This document shows positions 45,741 through 54,933 of a stretch of 64,000 nt of DNA, in pieces. Position numbers and translations under genes: made by a program. The stretch lies in the NCBI RefSeq assembly GCF_001403615.1, contig NZ_LN879452.1, forward strand, positions 138,274 to 202,273. Direction: 5' to 3'. The stretch is from Desnuesiella massiliensis (lineage in GTDB: Bacteria; Bacillota; Clostridia; Clostridiales; Clostridiaceae). The notes below the pieces were generated by a model. It had not been told where the DNA came from and did not search any database. It was given only the letters and a program-made list of their open reading frames with translations. Position 1 is the stretch's first letter. Every line of letters starts with the position of its first letter.

Positions 45741-48700
45741 ATGTCTATTGATTGGAATTCTTTAAGGGTATGGGATGGCTCACAGCAAACTGCATTTGAA
45801 GAACTTTGCTGTCAACTGGCAAGATATGAGAATGTGGCGGAAGGAGCAGAGTTTGTTAGAAAAGGAACACCTGATGCTGGTGTGGAGTGTTATTGGAAAC
45901 TACGTAGTGGGGAAGAATGGGGATGGCAAGCAAAGTTCTTTACTAAAACTCCTGAAAAGTCACAGTGGAGTGAGCTTGATGATTCAGTTAAAACTGTTTT
46001 AAACAAGCATCCGCATATAACAAAATATATTATCTGTATACCATTAGATAGAGCAGATCCACGGATTGAAAAGCAAAAATGGTTTATGGATAAGTGGAAT
46101 GATAGAGTTGGGACATGGACTGAAATAGCAAGTGCAAAGGGTATGGAAGTAAAATTTGAATACTGGGGTACATTTGAAATATTTGAAAGACTAACAAGAG
46201 ATGAACATAAGGGCAGACTTCAATTTTGGTTTAATAAGGATTTATATGATATTGATTGGTTTAAAACAAGGCTTGATACTACAATTGCAAATGTAGGAGC
46301 GAGATACACTCCTAAACTCAATGTTAATACTCCAATATGCAAGACTTTTGAATCGCTGTGTTGCTCAATGCTATTTATAGGTGGTATTGAAAAGCTATGT
46401 GGAAATATAATAAAAGCATTTAATAAAATCAGTGAAGCAAAAATTAAAAGGGTGTCTGAACAAAAGTATAATGAATTAAGTATAAAAATAAATCAAGTTA
46501 AACAGCTTAAAGATTATATAAGATTAGTACTAGATAAACCTATTGATTGGCAAGCAATAGTTACTATGATGGAGGATTTCACCAAGGATATAGATGAGTT
46601 AAATCATCAAATATATCTGCAAAAAAGCCAATCTGAACAACAAACTAATAATTATGGAGCTTATGATTATAGCTCGGAAACCCACTATTTACAGAAGTTA
46701 AGGAAATCCATATATGAAATAATTGAATATATGGAGGAGTGTAGCATAAACCTTACAAATGCAAGATCACTTTTGGTGTTAGGAGATGCTGGGTGCGGTA
46801 AGACGCATTTATTTTCTGACATAGCTAGGAGGAGAAATGACAGCGGGTATCCAACAATACTATTATTAGGTGGGTATTTTTATAATAAAGAACCATGGTC
46901 GCAAATATTAAGGTTACTTGATGTTAAATGTAATGCAGAGGAGTTTTTATCAATTCTTAATACTATTGGTGAAACGAAGAAATGTAAGGTATTAATAATG
47001 ATTGATGCATTAAATGAAGGTGAAGGAAAACGGTTTTGGAAGAACCATATAGCGGGGGTAATTGAAAGGGTCAAAAAGCATAAATGGTTAAGTATCGCTA
47101 TTAGCGTAAGAAGTACATATGAGACATCAGTAATACCAGAGTATTTGGATGAGGACAAACTTATAAAGGTTACACATTATGGATTTGCCTCAATAGAATA
47201 CGATGCAGCCAATGAATTTTTTGATTATTACGGAATAAGGAGACCTTCTGTACCCCTATTAGTGCCTGAATTTAGAAACCCATTATTTCTAAAGTTATTT
47301 TGCCAGAGTATAAAGAATAATGGTATGGATATAGTACCTCCAGGAATTGAAGGACTTAATAATATTTTTAACTTTTATATTGAATCTGTTAATAAAAAAA
47401 TATCAGGTGAAGAATTTCTTAACATAAACCCTAAACTTAATATAGTAAAGAAGGCAGTTTTTAAAATAGCCGAGGAAATGATTGCACAAGATAGCTACTA
47501 TATAGGTATGGACATAATGACGAATCTACTTGAAGAAATATATAGAAGTAATGGATATGAGAATTCTTTATATAGACATTTAATTAGTGAGGGACTAATA
47601 AGTGAAGATAGAAGGCTGAATAGAAATGGTAAGTGGGAAGAGGTAGTAAGATTTTCTTTTGAAAGATTTTCTGACTTTATAATATCAGACTTTCTCATAA
47701 GCAAATGGAAGAAAGACAAAACTCAAGAGATTTATATAGAAGAATTATTAAATAAATATTTGAAAGATAGCAGAAGCTGTAGAAAATATAAGGGAATTAT
47801 TGAAGCATTTTTTGTTCAATTTCCAGAAAATATTGGTAAAGAGTTGTTTGAACTTGTTCCAGAGTGTAAAGAATATGATTCAGTTAAAGATGCATTTCTT
47901 AACAGTTTTGTTTGGAGGGATCCTAAATTCATAAGTGATGCTACAGTTCGGTATATAAATGAATATATAATGCCTATGGAAGATACAAGAAGTCAGTTCC
48001 TGAATAATATTCTGCTTGTAAGTTCCCATAAGGATCACCCATTTAATGCAGAAAGGCTACATAAATTACTAATCAATATGAAGCTCCCGGATAGGGATGA
48101 ATTTTGGAGCATTTATCTGCATTATCAGTATGGAGAGAAAACTTCCGTTGATAGAATTATTGACTGGGCATTATCTAATACTGATAAATCATATATTACC
48201 GATGACGTCATTGAACTTATCAGTATAACCTTAACTTGGTTTCTAACGTCTTCAAATAGATATTTAAGGGATAATGCAACAAAAGCTCTTGTAAATATAC
48301 TTACAGAAAGGGTTAATGTTATGATAAGTCTTATAAAAAAATTCATTGATGTTGATGACCCTTATGTTACTGAAAGATTATTATGTGCTGCATACGGGTG
48401 TGCATTGAGAAGTAAGAATATATCTTATAATATAGAGATTGCAAGAACAGTATATAAATTAATTTTTAATAAGGAAGGTGAAATATATCCTAATGTTTTA
48501 TTAAGAGACTATGCTAGAGGAATTATTGAGTTTGTTCTCACACAAGTAAAAATAGGGGATATAGATATATCAAAAATAATGCCGCCTTATAAAAGTAGTT
48601 TTAATCTTGATATACCTACCAAAGAGCAGATTAAGGAGCTTGTAGATAGCAAACATAAAGAATATAAGGACTGGTCCATGAACACATTATATACTTCAAT

Positions 48701-50255
48701 AATAGGTCATGGTGATTTTGCAAGATATGTTATAGGTACAAATTCAAATCGTTCATGCTGGTCAGCAAATAGAATGGATGAGCCAGAACCGAAGACATCA
48801 AAAGAGATTTTGAATGAATTCGTGCTATCTTTGGATAAAGAGCAGAGAGTATTGTGGGAAGAATATTATTCGGTTAGGGAAGAAATAAACTTGTCTTCAT
48901 TGAGAGAGTATCTATCAGATAAAGAAAATGAGGAAGAAACAGATGAAAATCTGTTAGAAGAACAGTGTGCTGAATTAGAGAATAGATTCCTTGAAAGTTT
49001 AGATTCTGATATGATAGCTATCTATAATGAATACATAGTTAAATATCTCAATGGTGAAATTGAAGATAGAAGAAAGAAATTTGATTTAGAGTTTATACAA
49101 AGATGGATATTTAATAGGGTTTTAGAGCTGGGATGGAGCATAGAACGATTTAGGTATTGTGATAGTAATATGGATAGGTATACATACCGTGGTCGTGAAG
49201 CTGATAAACCAGAGCGTATAGGCAAGAAGTATCAGTGGATTGCGTTATACGAAATCTTGGCGCGATTATCAGATAATTATAATTATATTGGTAGCTGGGA
49301 TGATGAAATAGGTAAATACGAAGGCCCTTGGCAACTTTCATATATGAGAAATATTGATCCATCTATTACAATAAAGAATACTTATAGAAATTATGAGAAG
49401 AAATGCTGGTGGAATCCTGTAGAATATAATAATTGGGATGCATTTGGCCAGGATAAAAGTTGGATCAAGGAGGTATCTGACTTACCTGATGTAAAAAAAC
49501 TTATAGATATAAAACATAATTCTGACAAATCAGAATGGCTGGCTTTAGAAAATTACTGTAAGTGGGAGGAGGATACCCCTGTAGAAAAGGATAGATATGA
49601 AGTTCCTACTAAAGAAGTATGGTATATGGTAAAGAGTTATATTATTAGGAAAAGAGATTTAGAAACATTTTACGCATGGAGTAAGACGCAAAATTTTATG
49701 GGAAGGTGGATGCCAGAATCTGGGGAATTAATTCATGTGCTTTTAGGAGAATTTTATTGGTCTCCTGCATATATGAATGGAGTAGGAGTAGACTCTGACT
49801 GGATTAAAGAGTGTGACCATGGGAATATGGAGCTGCCTTGTGAGGTGTTACTTCCCAATATAGACTATTTATGTAAAAAAGGAGTATATGACTGCTCTCT
49901 TGATGAATCAATATCAATTACATTACCTTCAAAGTCAATAGTTGATATGATGGGACTTGAGTGGGATGGGAAGGATTATAAGTTTTATAATAAAGAAGGC
50001 AAACTTGTAGCATTTGACCCATCTATTGACGAAGAGGGGCCAAGTTCTTTGCTTATAAACAAAGAAGAGTTTTTAAAATTTCTTGATGACAATGATTTAA
50101 GTATTGTATGGACTCTGTTAGGAGAAAAGAATATAATTAATTCATCGCATACAAATACTACAGGCTGGTTGGAGATAAGCGGTATTTATAAGATTGATGG
50201 CAACAATGTAGTAGGGCATAGAAATGAAGAATTGATGGAATCAAGAAATTCATAA
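45741..50255 (+). CDS. Avs-like STAND NTPase with N-terminal PD-(D/E)XK nuclease
   Basis: About 1504 residues from ATG at 45741 (GAGGGGGAC upstream). Residues about 10–160 resemble a restriction-type nuclease: FEELCCQLARYE, GTPDAGVE, then EWGWQAKFF. A P-loop NTPase follows, with Walker A LGDAGCGKTHL (about 347–357) and Walker B VLIMIDALNEGE (about 417–428), and STAND-type helices. The remaining 900 residues are helical and Trp-rich, probably a sensor solenoid. This order is that of antiviral STAND NTPases, which recognise conserved phage proteins and then release a nuclease. The assignment to Avs is by architecture. Confidence 0.82.
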   Translation: MSIDWNSLRVWDGSQQTAFEELCCQLARYENVAEGAEFVRKGTPDAGVECYWKLRSGEEWGWQAKFFTKTPEKSQWSELDDSVKTVLNKHPHITKYIICIPLDRADPRIEKQKWFMDKWNDRVGTWTEIASAKGMEVKFEYWGTFEIFERLTRDEHKGRLQFWFNKDLYDIDWFKTRLDTTIANVGARYTPKLNVNTPICKTFESLCCSMLFIGGIEKLCGNIIKAFNKISEAKIKRVSEQKYNELSIKINQVKQLKDYIRLVLDKPIDWQAIVTMMEDFTKDIDELNHQIYLQKSQSEQQTNNYGAYDYSSETHYLQKLRKSIYEIIEYMEECSINLTNARSLLVLGDAGCGKTHLFSDIARRRNDSGYPTILLLGGYFYNKEPWSQILRLLDVKCNAEEFLSILNTIGETKKCKVLIMIDALNEGEGKRFWKNHIAGVIERVKKHKWLSIAISVRSTYETSVIPEYLDEDKLIKVTHYGFASIEYDAANEFFDYYGIRRPSVPLLVPEFRNPLFLKLFCQSIKNNGMDIVPPGIEGLNNIFNFYIESVNKKISGEEFLNINPKLNIVKKAVFKIAEEMIAQDSYYIGMDIMTNLLEEIYRSNGYENSLYRHLISEGLISEDRRLNRNGKWEEVVRFSFERFSDFIISDFLISKWKKDKTQEIYIEELLNKYLKDSRSCRKYKGIIEAFFVQFPENIGKELFELVPECKEYDSVKDAFLNSFVWRDPKFISDATVRYINEYIMPMEDTRSQFLNNILLVSSHKDHPFNAERLHKLLINMKLPDRDEFWSIYLHYQYGEKTSVDRIIDWALSNTDKSYITDDVIELISITLTWFLTSSNRYLRDNATKALVNILTERVNVMISLIKKFIDVDDPYVTERLLCAAYGCALRSKNISYNIEIARTVYKLIFNKEGEIYPNVLLRDYARGIIEFVLTQVKIGDIDISKIMPPYKSSFNLDIPTKEQIKELVDSKHKEYKDWSMNTLYTSIIGHGDFARYVIGTNSNRSCWSANRMDEPEPKTSKEILNEFVLSLDKEQRVLWEEYYSVREEINLSSLREYLSDKENEEETDENLLEEQCAELENRFLESLDSDMIAIYNEYIVKYLNGEIEDRRKKFDLEFIQRWIFNRVLELGWSIERFRYCDSNMDRYTYRGREADKPERIGKKYQWIALYEILARLSDNYNYIGSWDDEIGKYEGPWQLSYMRNIDPSITIKNTYRNYEKKCWWNPVEYNNWDAFGQDKSWIKEVSDLPDVKKLIDIKHNSDKSEWLALENYCKWEEDTPVEKDRYEVPTKEVWYMVKSYIIRKRDLETFYAWSKTQNFMGRWMPESGELIHVLLGEFYWSPAYMNGVGVDSDWIKECDHGNMELPCEVLLPNIDYLCKKGVYDCSLDESISITLPSKSIVDMMGLEWDGKDYKFYNKEGKLVAFDPSIDEEGPSSLLINKEEFLKFLDDNDLSIVWTLLGEKNIINSSHTNTTGWLEISGIYKIDGNNVVGHRNEELMESRNS

Positions 50256-50413
50256 TTGAGATGAAAAATATTCATTCTACTTATACTTAAGCTGGTGAAT
50301 GAGAAAAAAATTATTAAAACTTGCTTTATATATTACTACTTGTATGGCAAAAACGTATAATATATAATGTCTTTGGAGAGTTCCTACCAATTAAGTGGAA
50401 GATTTATTGAGCG

Positions 50414-50443
50414 AGGTGGCTATGGTTTATTAGTCGCCTTTTT
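50414..50443 (+). terminator. Terminator after Avs-like gene
   Basis: AGGTGGCT (50414–50421) pairs with AGTCGCCT (50432–50439) with wobble pairs and is followed by TTTTT. Confidence 0.6.
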
Positions 50444-50582
50444 CACTACCTTAAACAAACTCTAAAGAGAATAACGAATTATTATTGTTCCATATTTGAT
50501 AGTATAGAGAATAAAAACCTTATTCCAAAAATTAACTCTATAATGATTAATATAATAAAAATGAAAGAGGAGGAATATTGAG

Positions 50583-53024
50583 ATGCAAGTAAAAGAAGAT
50601 TGGAAACAGGATATTAAATTGCTTTTAGAACAATCTCCAATATATATTAGATTGAGGGAATTAGCCCAAGATGATTTAGCAGTAAATGAACTACTTACTA
50701 TATTGTTTAATGCAGTAGACTATGCATGCGATCGCACAAGATTGGTTATTCGACATATGGATGAATATACTTTACACGATGAAAAACACCTTTTTCGTGT
50801 ATTACAACATATGGCAAGACTCATACCAGATTCAACATTGAAAAATCTGCAACCTTTAGAACTAGCCCTTTTAATTTTAAGTGCTTTTTATCACGATATA
50901 GGCATGGCGCCGTCAGAAAGACTAGTTATGATATATAAAGGTTTAATAGATAACAATGATTTAAAATGCGAAGAGATTCAAGAAAAACAAGAATTTGATC
51001 TTTTTTGCAAATCTAATCCCCAATTGGATGAGAAAATTAAAAAGTGCGATGGTGCATCTATGAATGGACAAGCTGAATTACTTAACAATTATAGAATTAC
51101 CGAGTATATTAGAAGGTCTCATGCTAAAAAATCCAGAGAAATAATAAAGGAGATTATAGATAAAGAAGCTTGGAGTCATAACTTTATGTATAGGGACTTT
51201 AAGTTTGGACCAATGCTTGCTTCAATTTGTGAAAGTCATAATGTGAACATAACAGAACTGGTTAAACTTCCGTATATAGAAACTTCATGTCTTGTAGCCA
51301 CTAATGAATATGTGAACTCGCTATTTATTTCTATTATATTAAGGATAGCAGATTTATTAGATTTTGATGCGAAAAGAACTCCAAAGGTGCTTTATGATCA
51401 TTTAGGAATAAAAAGTCCAATAAGTATAAAGGAATGGCAAAAGCACAGATCAATTAATGCATGGATTATAGAGGAAAATAAGATTGCATTTTCTGCTAAA
51501 TGCTCCCATCCAGCAATAGAAAAGTCTATTCGTGAGTTCTGCAAGTATATTGATTATGAGTTATTTACTTGCAAAAATGTTTTAGATAACATGCATGATC
51601 AGTATAGAAATAGTCTAACAGACACTTATCTAATGGCATTACCACTTAAAGTTGATACTAGTCAAGTTAAGGGGGATACAAATTTTGATGGAGAACCTAT
51701 TTATAATTATAAGGATTTGACTTTTTCATTAAATCAAGAACAAGTTGTAAAACTTTTAATGGGAACAAGCCTTTATGGTGATGAATCAGTAGCTATAAGG
51801 GAATTAATACAAAATGCAGTTGATACGTGCTATGTAAGGAAACTTCACGAAGAGGTATGGGAAAGAGATTATAAACCCAAAATTGATATTAGAATTTATA
51901 GTGAAGGAGATAACAATTATTTAGAGATTGAAGATAATGGTATGGGAATGGATGAATACATTATCACCAACTACTTTTCAAGTGTTGGCAGTTCCTACTA
52001 TAAATCAGAAGAGTTTTATAAAACTATTGCTCAATTAAAAAAGGATTATAAATCAATATCTAAATTTGGCATAGGTATATTGTCGGTATTTATGATTGCA
52101 GATTCAATTGATGTTGAAACTCGTAGGGTCATAGATAGATATGATTGTTCTGATCCGATTTCATTGTTAATAGAGGGATTAACAGGATTCTTTTGGTATA
52201 AAAAAGGACATAAAAAGGAGCCAGGAACAGTTATAAAATTAACACTTAAATCTGAATTAAAAAATGATCTTAATTTAGTCGAAAAATATATAAAAGATCT
52301 AATAAAGTATATAGATGTACCAATTTATGTTAATGGTAAAGATATACATAGCATAGATGAGATAGCAGTTGATTACAAAGGTAATACATATAAATATGAT
52401 GCGATTCGTAATTATGAAATTGATATAGATGAACCCTGTGGACTTAAAGGAAAAGTAACAGTATATCTTTTACATGATAACGGTATTTTAACATCATCGA
52501 AAATTCTATCAAGATATAATGTTGAAGTAAAAGGGGAAGATTTTGATTTAGAAGTAAATTTAAAACTTTCTAGTAATCATATAAATAAGTATACAGACTC
52601 AATTGAGGTAGATGAGGAAGGAGTTAATGTTAATTCATCATATTCATATGTAGTTCAAACTGAAGGGAAAGTTTACATTAATGGTATACGTGTTAATGAT
52701 AGTTTATTTGCTTTAGAAAGAGATTGGTGGAAGCAGGGCAGTAAAAATGATAGAAAAATGTCATGGCCATTTCCAATTAAATATGATATGAATGTTTACA
52801 ACGAATGTGAGTTAAATTTGACAGCAGCAAGGGATAAAATTATATGTGATGATAAGTGGGAAAACTTTAAAATTATTTTTACTAAAATTGTTATAGATAA
52901 CTTGATTAAGCAGCTTAATGAAAAGGATGAAATCAAATTGCTAAAGGAAATTATAGAAACAAACTCTTCAATAAATCAAGAGTTTATTGAGATATTCCAA
53001 CAAGTTGTAGCTAATTATTTATAA
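50583..53024 (+). CDS. HD domain–Hsp90-like ATPase fusion protein
   Basis: An 813-residue protein with two enzymatic parts. Residues about 35–350 contain HD phosphohydrolase signatures: HDEKHLFRVLQHMARL and AFYHDIGMAPSE. Residues about 390–560 are a GHKL/Hsp90-type ATPase: IRELIQNAVDTCYVRK (N-box), DNGMGMDEY (G1) and KFGIGILSVFMIAD (G2). The C-terminal part follows Hsp90 middle-domain style. Such HD–Hsp90 fusions occur in bacterial defence neighbourhoods. AAAGAGGAGG precedes the ATG. It stands alone between the Avs-like gene and the type III toxin–antitoxin locus. Confidence 0.82.
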   Translation: MQVKEDWKQDIKLLLEQSPIYIRLRELAQDDLAVNELLTILFNAVDYACDRTRLVIRHMDEYTLHDEKHLFRVLQHMARLIPDSTLKNLQPLELALLILSAFYHDIGMAPSERLVMIYKGLIDNNDLKCEEIQEKQEFDLFCKSNPQLDEKIKKCDGASMNGQAELLNNYRITEYIRRSHAKKSREIIKEIIDKEAWSHNFMYRDFKFGPMLASICESHNVNITELVKLPYIETSCLVATNEYVNSLFISIILRIADLLDFDAKRTPKVLYDHLGIKSPISIKEWQKHRSINAWIIEENKIAFSAKCSHPAIEKSIREFCKYIDYELFTCKNVLDNMHDQYRNSLTDTYLMALPLKVDTSQVKGDTNFDGEPIYNYKDLTFSLNQEQVVKLLMGTSLYGDESVAIRELIQNAVDTCYVRKLHEEVWERDYKPKIDIRIYSEGDNNYLEIEDNGMGMDEYIITNYFSSVGSSYYKSEEFYKTIAQLKKDYKSISKFGIGILSVFMIADSIDVETRRVIDRYDCSDPISLLIEGLTGFFWYKKGHKKEPGTVIKLTLKSELKNDLNLVEKYIKDLIKYIDVPIYVNGKDIHSIDEIAVDYKGNTYKYDAIRNYEIDIDEPCGLKGKVTVYLLHDNGILTSSKILSRYNVEVKGEDFDLEVNLKLSSNHINKYTDSIEVDEEGVNVNSSYSYVVQTEGKVYINGIRVNDSLFALERDWWKQGSKNDRKMSWPFPIKYDMNVYNECELNLTAARDKIICDDKWENFKIIFTKIVIDNLIKQLNEKDEIKLLKEIIETNSSINQEFIEIFQQVVANYL

Positions 53025-53220
53025 ACATTTATCTCTATTATTACACATAAAAAATGTACTTTAAAATAAATATATGATATATTCTAAATATTACATAACA
53101 GATAATACAGAGAATAATTAATTTGTAAATTGAATATAATTTATAGTATTGTTTTACCTTATACAATATTGGTAATAATATAACTATATCACAAATAAAC
53201 AAAAATTTCTAATATGTGTG
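53025..53220. other. Intergenic stretch before the type III TA locus
   Basis: AT-rich, no gene or clear terminator. Confidence 0.3.
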
Positions 53221-53249
53221 TTGACATTAAGTGCAGATAATCTTATAAT
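53221..53249 (+). promoter_or_regulatory. Consensus promoter of the type III TA locus
   Basis: TTGACA (53221–53226) and TATAAT (53244–53249) with a 17-base spacer: a perfect match, as expected for an abundant RNA antitoxin. Confidence 0.85.
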
Positions 53250-53280
53250 AAAATTAAGATGTAGATTGTTCTATATCTTT

Positions 53281-53393
53281 TTAGGAAATCCTTTGCCTAT
53301 CAAGTAAGGAACGTTAAATTAGGAAACCCCTTGCCTTTGAAGTAGGGAACATTAAATTAGGAAATCCCTTGCCTTAAAGTAGGGAACGTTAAA
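53281..53393 (+). ncRNA. ToxI-like RNA antitoxin, three tandem repeats
   Basis: Three head-to-tail repeats of 38, 38 and 37 nt (53281–53318, 53319–53356, 53357–53393), each starting TTAGGAAA and ending GGAAC(G/A)TTAAA. Repeat length and number are those of type III antitoxin RNAs, which the toxin cuts into single units that then bind and inhibit it. It lies between the consensus promoter and a terminator that limits toxin expression. Confidence 0.9.
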
Positions 53394-53395
53394 TT

Positions 53396-53429
53396 AAGCA
53401 AGATAGGATACTATCTTGCTTTTATTTTT
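53396..53429 (+). terminator. Terminator between RNA antitoxin and toxin
   Basis: AAGCAAGATAG (53396–53406) pairs perfectly with CTATCTTGCTT (53411–53421) and is followed by T residues. In type III loci such a leaky terminator sets the antitoxin to toxin ratio. Confidence 0.9.
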
Positions 53430-53443
53430 ATGGGGGATGAAAA

Positions 53444-54028
53444 ATGAGTAGTGAGAAACTTATATTCTACAATGTTTCAGATGATTACATTAATTACTTA
53501 AGAAAGTATGGAGATGAGAAAGTACTATTTAATAAGCCTGAAGATAGGACAAGGCCCTATGTCGGATTCGTTTTAAAAATAAATGATATGGATTATTTAG
53601 TTCCACTATCATCAAAGATAAGAAAAACTAATGAAGTTACCACTGTAATTCCAAATACCTTTACAGAAACGCAAAAAATACAGAATGAAAAGGAAAAGAA
53701 ATTTCCAGATAAAATAGCTACCATTAAATTTAATTGTATGATTCCTATTTTCCCAGATGTAATTAAAAAAATTGATTTAGAAGAAATAGCTAAAGATGAA
53801 GAGGGAGAAAATTATAAAAATCTATTAATTAAAGAAATTATATTTTGTTCAGATAATAGAGATAAAATAATAAAAAAAGCTGAAAAGACATATAAAATAT
53901 TTAATGAAAATAAACCTTATATGAGAGGAATAGTAGAGTCGTGCTGCAATTTCAAAGTACTGGAGCAAAAGTGTAAAGAATATCAATTAAATTCATTTGA
54001 TGAGGCGGTTGCAACAGCAGAAAAGTAG
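53444..54028 (+). CDS. ToxN/AbiQ-type endoribonuclease toxin
   Basis: A 194-residue protein starting after GGGGGATG. The N-terminus FYNVSDDYINYLRKYGD followed by RPYVGFVLKINDMDYLVPLS is the conserved start of ToxN/AbiQ/CptN toxins, and FNCMIPIFPDVIKKID lies in the middle. These endoribonucleases cut mRNA and their own antitoxin RNA and cause abortive infection after phage attack. The upstream promoter, repeat array and terminator complete the locus. Confidence 0.92.
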   Translation: MSSEKLIFYNVSDDYINYLRKYGDEKVLFNKPEDRTRPYVGFVLKINDMDYLVPLSSKIRKTNEVTTVIPNTFTETQKIQNEKEKKFPDKIATIKFNCMIPIFPDVIKKIDLEEIAKDEEGENYKNLLIKEIIFCSDNRDKIIKKAEKTYKIFNENKPYMRGIVESCCNFKVLEQKCKEYQLNSFDEAVATAEK

Positions 54029-54171
54029 ATTGTTTAATGACAAGAGGGTAATTAATCTCATAAATAAAAAATGTATTCGTATAATCAGACTTAATTGCAT
54101 AATCTATGTGAAAGTATCGATTATAGTACATAATAATTATACCTTAATCCACAATACTTATTCCTATACTA

Positions 54172-54587
54172 TGTTTAACACAAAAAAACATTTATCACGG
54201 CAAAAAAAGTTTTGTTAGAGAAAATAAAGTTATGTTATGAATTTAGGCTAAAAAAGGAAGAAACAATAGATAAATAATTTAGAAAAGTAATAGAAAAATA
54301 AGGCGAAAGCCTTTATAATTAAAGAATAGAAGGGAAAAAGCAATAGGAAAATCAATAGTCTTTTTCCCTTATTTCTTTGTCCTTGCCACTGCTTCACAAC
54401 AGAACATTATTTACTTTTATAGATACCATTTTAGAAATAAAATGGAAAGTCTCTTTAGAAAAAATAAAATTTAGAGTGTTTATAGAAAATTAACAAATAT
54501 TAACAAATGGCTAAATTTCAAGCTTTTAGTCAACTTTTGTAACATAACTTTTTTTTATTTTTGATAAAATATTTTTTGATTAGTATA
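54172..54587 (+). repeat. 416-bp terminal direct repeat, right copy
   Basis: Perfect copy of 7681–8096 in the same orientation, at a constant offset of 46,491. Its right tip joins host DNA at 54587/54588. The flanks inside the element differ from each other (TACTA before this copy, TAGTT after the left copy), so only the outer flanks show a target duplication. Confidence 0.85.
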
Positions 54588-54589
54588 AT
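54561..54589 (+). promoter_or_regulatory. Outward promoter completed at the right junction
   Basis: TTGATA (54561–54566) lies in the element's right end; TATAAT (54584–54589) is made by the last four element bases TATA plus the first two bases of the target duplication AT. The spacer is 17. It points into yaaL–bofA. Confidence 0.6.
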
Positions 54590-54592
54590 TTT
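54588..54592. repeat. Right target-site duplication ATTTT
   Basis: Matches 7676–7680 directly outside the left end. Confidence 0.7.
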
Positions 54593-54642
54593 TCCCGTTT
54601 TATGGATATAATTTAAAGAGCTTATAAAATGGGAGGAATAGT

Positions 54643-54915
54643 ATGAATAAAGAGTTTCTAGCAAAATACATTATTAAAAAGATTGATTATAGCAACGAAG
54701 AAGCACAGATTATTAAAGCAATAGACGAAACTATAATAGAGCTAGAACGTATACGACAATTTTTTGATAGCGTAAATGATCCTAAGCTGGTAGAGATGGC
54801 TATATATTCAGAGGAAGCTATAAAGGCAAAATATGCCTATTTGTTAAAGGAAGCTAAAAAATTAGGTATAAAACTTGACTTTAAATATTTGTTTAGAGAT
54901 TTACAGTGCTCATGA
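54643..54915 (+). CDS. YaaL-like protein (DUF2508)
   Basis: A 90-residue helical protein (YSNEEAQIIKAIDETIIELE, VEMAIYSEEAIKAKYAYLL) of the family that lies between recR and bofA in Bacillus and Clostridium. Function unknown. Its separation from recR by 46.9 kb shows that the element is an insertion. GGGAGGAAT precedes the ATG. Confidence 0.9.
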   Translation: MNKEFLAKYIIKKIDYSNEEAQIIKAIDETIIELERIRQFFDSVNDPKLVEMAIYSEEAIKAKYAYLLKEAKKLGIKLDFKYLFRDLQCS

Positions 54916-54933
54916 GATAGGGAGGTATAAAAA

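Larger units (their letters stand above)
7681..54587. mobile_element. 46.9 kb Tn7-like integrated element, cointegrate-like structure
   Basis: The segment separates recR from yaaL–bofA, which are normally adjacent. It is bounded by identical 416-bp direct repeats and, outside these, by the 5-bp direct repeat ATTTT. The left terminus and the reverse complement of the right terminus align without gaps at positions 10–26 (14 of 17 identical), followed by related AAAAAAAGTTNTGTTA blocks two bases out of step. The left tip reads TGT as in Tn7; the right tip reads TAT instead of TGT. It carries a tyrosine recombinase and tnsABC–tniQ, a replication initiator and primase, and many defence genes. Confidence 0.8.

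Noticed and set aside
44637..53024. CRISPR-associated transposon components near tniQ
   Set aside because: No Cas genes or CRISPR repeats are present in the window, and TniQ has TnsD length.
53281..53393. Short CRISPR-like array
   Set aside because: Repeats are contiguous without spacers and precede a ToxN-like gene, so this is a type III antitoxin RNA.
53997..54218. 73-codon frame running from the toxin gene into the right 416-bp repeat
   Set aside because: No ribosome binding site, overlaps the toxin gene, and has a composition typical of random AT-rich sequence.
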